A DNA stretch of 64,000 nucleotides, taken from an uncultured Clostridia bacterium (GTDB lineage: Bacteria > Bacillota > Clostridia > Christensenellales > CAG-138). Each line of letters opens with the position of its first letter. Position 1 is the first letter of the stretch. The position numbers and the translations under genes were made by a program. The stretch spans positions 67,168 to 131,167 of the forward strand of contig CAMKES010000001.1 in NCBI GenBank assembly GCA_946411635.1, written 5' to 3'. The notes beneath the pieces were generated by a model. It made no database searches and had not been told where the DNA came from. It saw only the letters and a program-made list of their open reading frames with translations. Positions 63,101 to 64,000 of the stretch are shown here, in pieces.

Positions 63101-64000
63101 GCTCTCGTGGCCCGCCAGCGTTCCGTCCTTCGCCAGCGAAGAACCGTTCGTTCCGGTGTTCTCTTCGCTCGTCGACGGAATGTATCCCGGCGTTCCGCTT
63201 TCCGTGATGCTGTACGTCGTGCCGTATCTCAGCGGAGAGATGACGACCTTTTCGCCGTGCTTCAGCGTGAACGAAAGCGTGAATTCCGCTTTGCCGCTGC
63301 CGCCCTGCGCCGTCAGATACGACCACATTTCGCTGCCGATCCGGTCGCGCTCTGCCGCGGTCAGAAGATCCTCGGTCCCGCTCGCCGTCACTTTATTGAC
63401 GTGGAAATGGAGCATGAAGTCCGAAATGTCGTCAAACCCGTCGATGTGCGGCGTGCCGATCGTCACGGTATAGAGGAAGTCCAGCTCCGTGCTGCCGCCG
63501 ACAACGTTCTTTTCGATCTCCAGGCTGCATTTGTGCGTGTTCGTGATCGTATAGCCCGTGATGAAGGTCTCGTATCCGGACACGGCGTCCTCTTGGACGT
63601 AGTAGGAAATCTCTTCGTTGACGCCGTCTGTCGCTGGTTCCGCATATTTCGGCGCCGTGAAGGTGTGCTTCCAGTCGTCGGCCGCAGTAACCTCCGCAGC
63701 GTCGACCTCCGTGCCGTGCGCGAACAGATGTACCATGATGCTTGCCGGACGGTTGGCTTCGCCGCTGTCCTCCCAGATCTTCGTCACCGGGATCTCGACC
63801 GTTGTGTTCGTGACCTTCAGCTTGCCTTCCTTGGTCGTGATCGTGTAGTTGTCCGCTTTGGTGTTGCCGTTCAGCGTGTAGGTGAACGTATTGCTGCTTT
63901 CGCCGATCACCGTCTGCGAACCCGTGACGTTGTACGTCGCGCCTTCGCCTTCAACGAAGCCGTCGCCGGTGACCGTGACTGTGTCGTTCGTCAGCGGCGT
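60107..64000 (-). CDS. giant repetitive surface protein with Cna-B, MBG-like repeats and a degenerate phosphoesterase domain (5' end outside window)
   Basis: At least 1297 residues are visible and the frame stays open to the window edge. In order there are: an MBG-like repeat (TNDTVTVTGDGFVEGEG), a Cna-B-like module (VPVTKIWEDSGEANRP type), a pilin-like module (LEIEKNVVGGSTELDF), further MBG-like repeats, four tandem 88-residue units, another MBG-like region (KSESATKVYDGTALEKP), and a final domain of about 275 residues. That domain follows the calcineurin-like phosphoesterase pattern, but its metal motifs read FSDAK, TGSTAG and AGTIDVDG instead of DxH, GD and GNHD. No LPXTG anchor or dockerin ends it. 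It is probably a surface or secreted adhesin. Confidence 0.75.
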   Translation of the reverse strand, partial: TPLTNDTVTVTGDGFVEGEGATYNVTGSQTVIGESSNTFTYTLNGNTKADNYTITTKEGKLKVTNTTVEIPVTKIWEDSGEANRPASIMVHLFAHGTEVDAAEVTAADDWKHTFTAPKYAEPATDGVNEEISYYVQEDAVSGYETFITGYTITNTHKCSLEIEKNVVGGSTELDFLYTVTIGTPHIDGFDDISDFMLHFHVNKVTASGTEDLLTAAERDRIGSEMWSYLTAQGGSGKAEFTLSFTLKHGEKVVISPLRYGTTYSITESGTPGYIPSTSEENTGTNGSSLAKDGTLAGHESVVFTNTFRPAIKITSATKEWTYDGKLHKEEVYTVEYTAAESTTSYDEEEEQNVTTVTTKTVTLEADAGSDGKVFTLPTGDKITITPTEDGVRNYGDSAAENNTFSQALTNAAGDDVTAQYPEIETEYGTLSIKKRTITMTSADDTKVYDSTPLTNDTVTVTGDGFVEGEGATYNVTGSQTNVGSSKNTFTYALNETTLAENYDITTKEGTLTVTPAGDVVVTITGHFNTSPYDGTKHEVKGYDVEISNPLYKESYFTFSGTAKAERTDAGKTMMGLAEDQFANTNPNFKTVTFLVTDGYQEILPIETTVTITGHTDTVDYDGTEHKVTGYDVKISNPLYKESYFTFSGTAKAERTDAGKTMMGLAEDQFANTNPNFKTVTFLVTDGYQEILPIETTVTITGHTDTVDYDGTEHKVTGYDVKISNPLYKESYFTFSGTAKAERTDAGKTMMGLAEDQFANTNPNFKTVTFLVTDGYQEILPIETTVTITGHKASYVFDNRTFAAEGYDVEIENPLYKESDFAFSGTAKVEAINAGVYEMGLAEDQFENTNPNFKTVTFLVTDGELTISKRPVILKSESATKVYDGTALEKPVVQILGMGFAKGDEPVVRALGSVTDVGTAVNAIDVLFPTGADNYDITLDEGTLEVTPRIVTVRADSKVKKFGSKDPELTATVSGLLSGDTVDYTLEREPGEKIGEYPITPSGEETQGNYIVVYVPGMLRITKPGEFEIVWFSDAKIAKEGARTDALAAMVDWILGCASDANVIAAFTTGSTAGTFNDADIEAKAVELLGKLRSKYFGIAGTIDVDGDAMDYGPFAARGLLHPQAVFGDGEIWVRRFAEHGILTIGIGFHKLAETDEEREDQQKRIDFVNAQIAAVDPAKYSTILFVNDYVDEAGSLTEFGKLIEEEIVKKNAGVRLILSSCTSGTVRTEMQYDGRTVNVLAFNYAADEENGLGFMRILRFDPDTRDIAVTTYSPVYDREFYDEAKKGNDMFTLTNAY
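61373..62428 (-). repeat. four tandem 264-bp units in the adhesin gene
   Basis: Units begin at about 61373, 61637, 61901 and 62165, each 264 bp (88 codons). The units at 61637 and 61901 are identical over their whole length. The third is identical over roughly its first 195 bp, and the first is diverged. Each encodes a VTITGH...YDG...GYDV block and NPLYKESxFxFSGTAK. Confidence 0.92.

Overview
The window is about 64 kb of GC-rich, densely coding bacterial DNA that reads as a Gram-positive member of the Clostridia, probably an uncultured gut lineage. This is inferred from the SAM-I riboswitch upstream of metK, a YnzC-type DUF896 protein, FtsA/FtsZ, many Cys17 lipoproteins, dockerin-bearing secreted proteins, formate-THF ligase and near-consensus sigma-A promoters with 16-17 bp spacers. 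There are no plasmid genes, rRNA genes or CRISPR arrays. The only mobile-element trace is an integrase remnant beside a tRNA-Glu gene. Long antisense ORFs are a by-product of the codon bias.

Region 1 (1-12.6 kb) is one co-directional operon, entered upstream of the window. It encodes six paralogous lipoproteins (each with the lipid-bearing Cys at residue 17 followed by [QV]PTPE), a fused double ABC-2-type permease, an ABC ATPase and a membrane-anchored CARDB/COG1361-like protein. The lipoproteins fall into three subtypes arranged A-B-(permease)-C-A-(ATPase, CARDB)-B-C, meaning two A-B-C sets with the transporter genes placed between members. I know of no described function for this arrangement and regard it as the best candidate for an undescribed system. 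Relics of the same family lie at 12.8, 43.6 and 59.4 kb.

Region 2 (12.6-34.8 kb) opens with a scar where a lipoprotein 5' end is joined to the C-terminal half of a tyrosine recombinase beside tRNA-Glu(CTC). Housekeeping and accessory genes follow: ung, a NUDIX hydrolase, a giant secreted duplicated 5'-nucleotidase with cohesin-like and dockerin modules, fhs, an AAA/CYTH-like ATPase, a PLP aminotransferase, a PII-like/antiporter/Mrp/C_GCAxxG_C_C operon, a sirtuin, a short ComEC, ftsA-ftsZ and a UPF0489 protein.

Region 3 (34.8-51 kb) holds a dockerin-bearing metalloprotease, the prmA-rsmE-mtaB-HIT operon, murC, tRNA-Arg(ACG), a zinc-ribbon membrane protein, the SAM-I riboswitch with metK, and two adjacent Fn3-type secreted proteins. 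Region 4 (51-64 kb) holds ddl-murF and an operon of an M3-like lipoprotein peptidase, a NusG_II protein, a Gx-type membrane protein and ApbE. It also has an NlpC/P60 lipoprotein whose first catalytic domain looks dead, DUF896, a lipoprotein pseudogene, and the 3' part of a very large repetitive adhesin ending in what looks like a catalytically dead phosphoesterase domain.

At least three genes (NUDIX, comEC-like, UPF0489) share a promoter layout in which the -10 box is followed by six bases ending in GGT and then the ATG, implying leaderless mRNAs. The NlpC lipoprotein gene has a similar arrangement. All family assignments are by reading motifs; no database search was possible.
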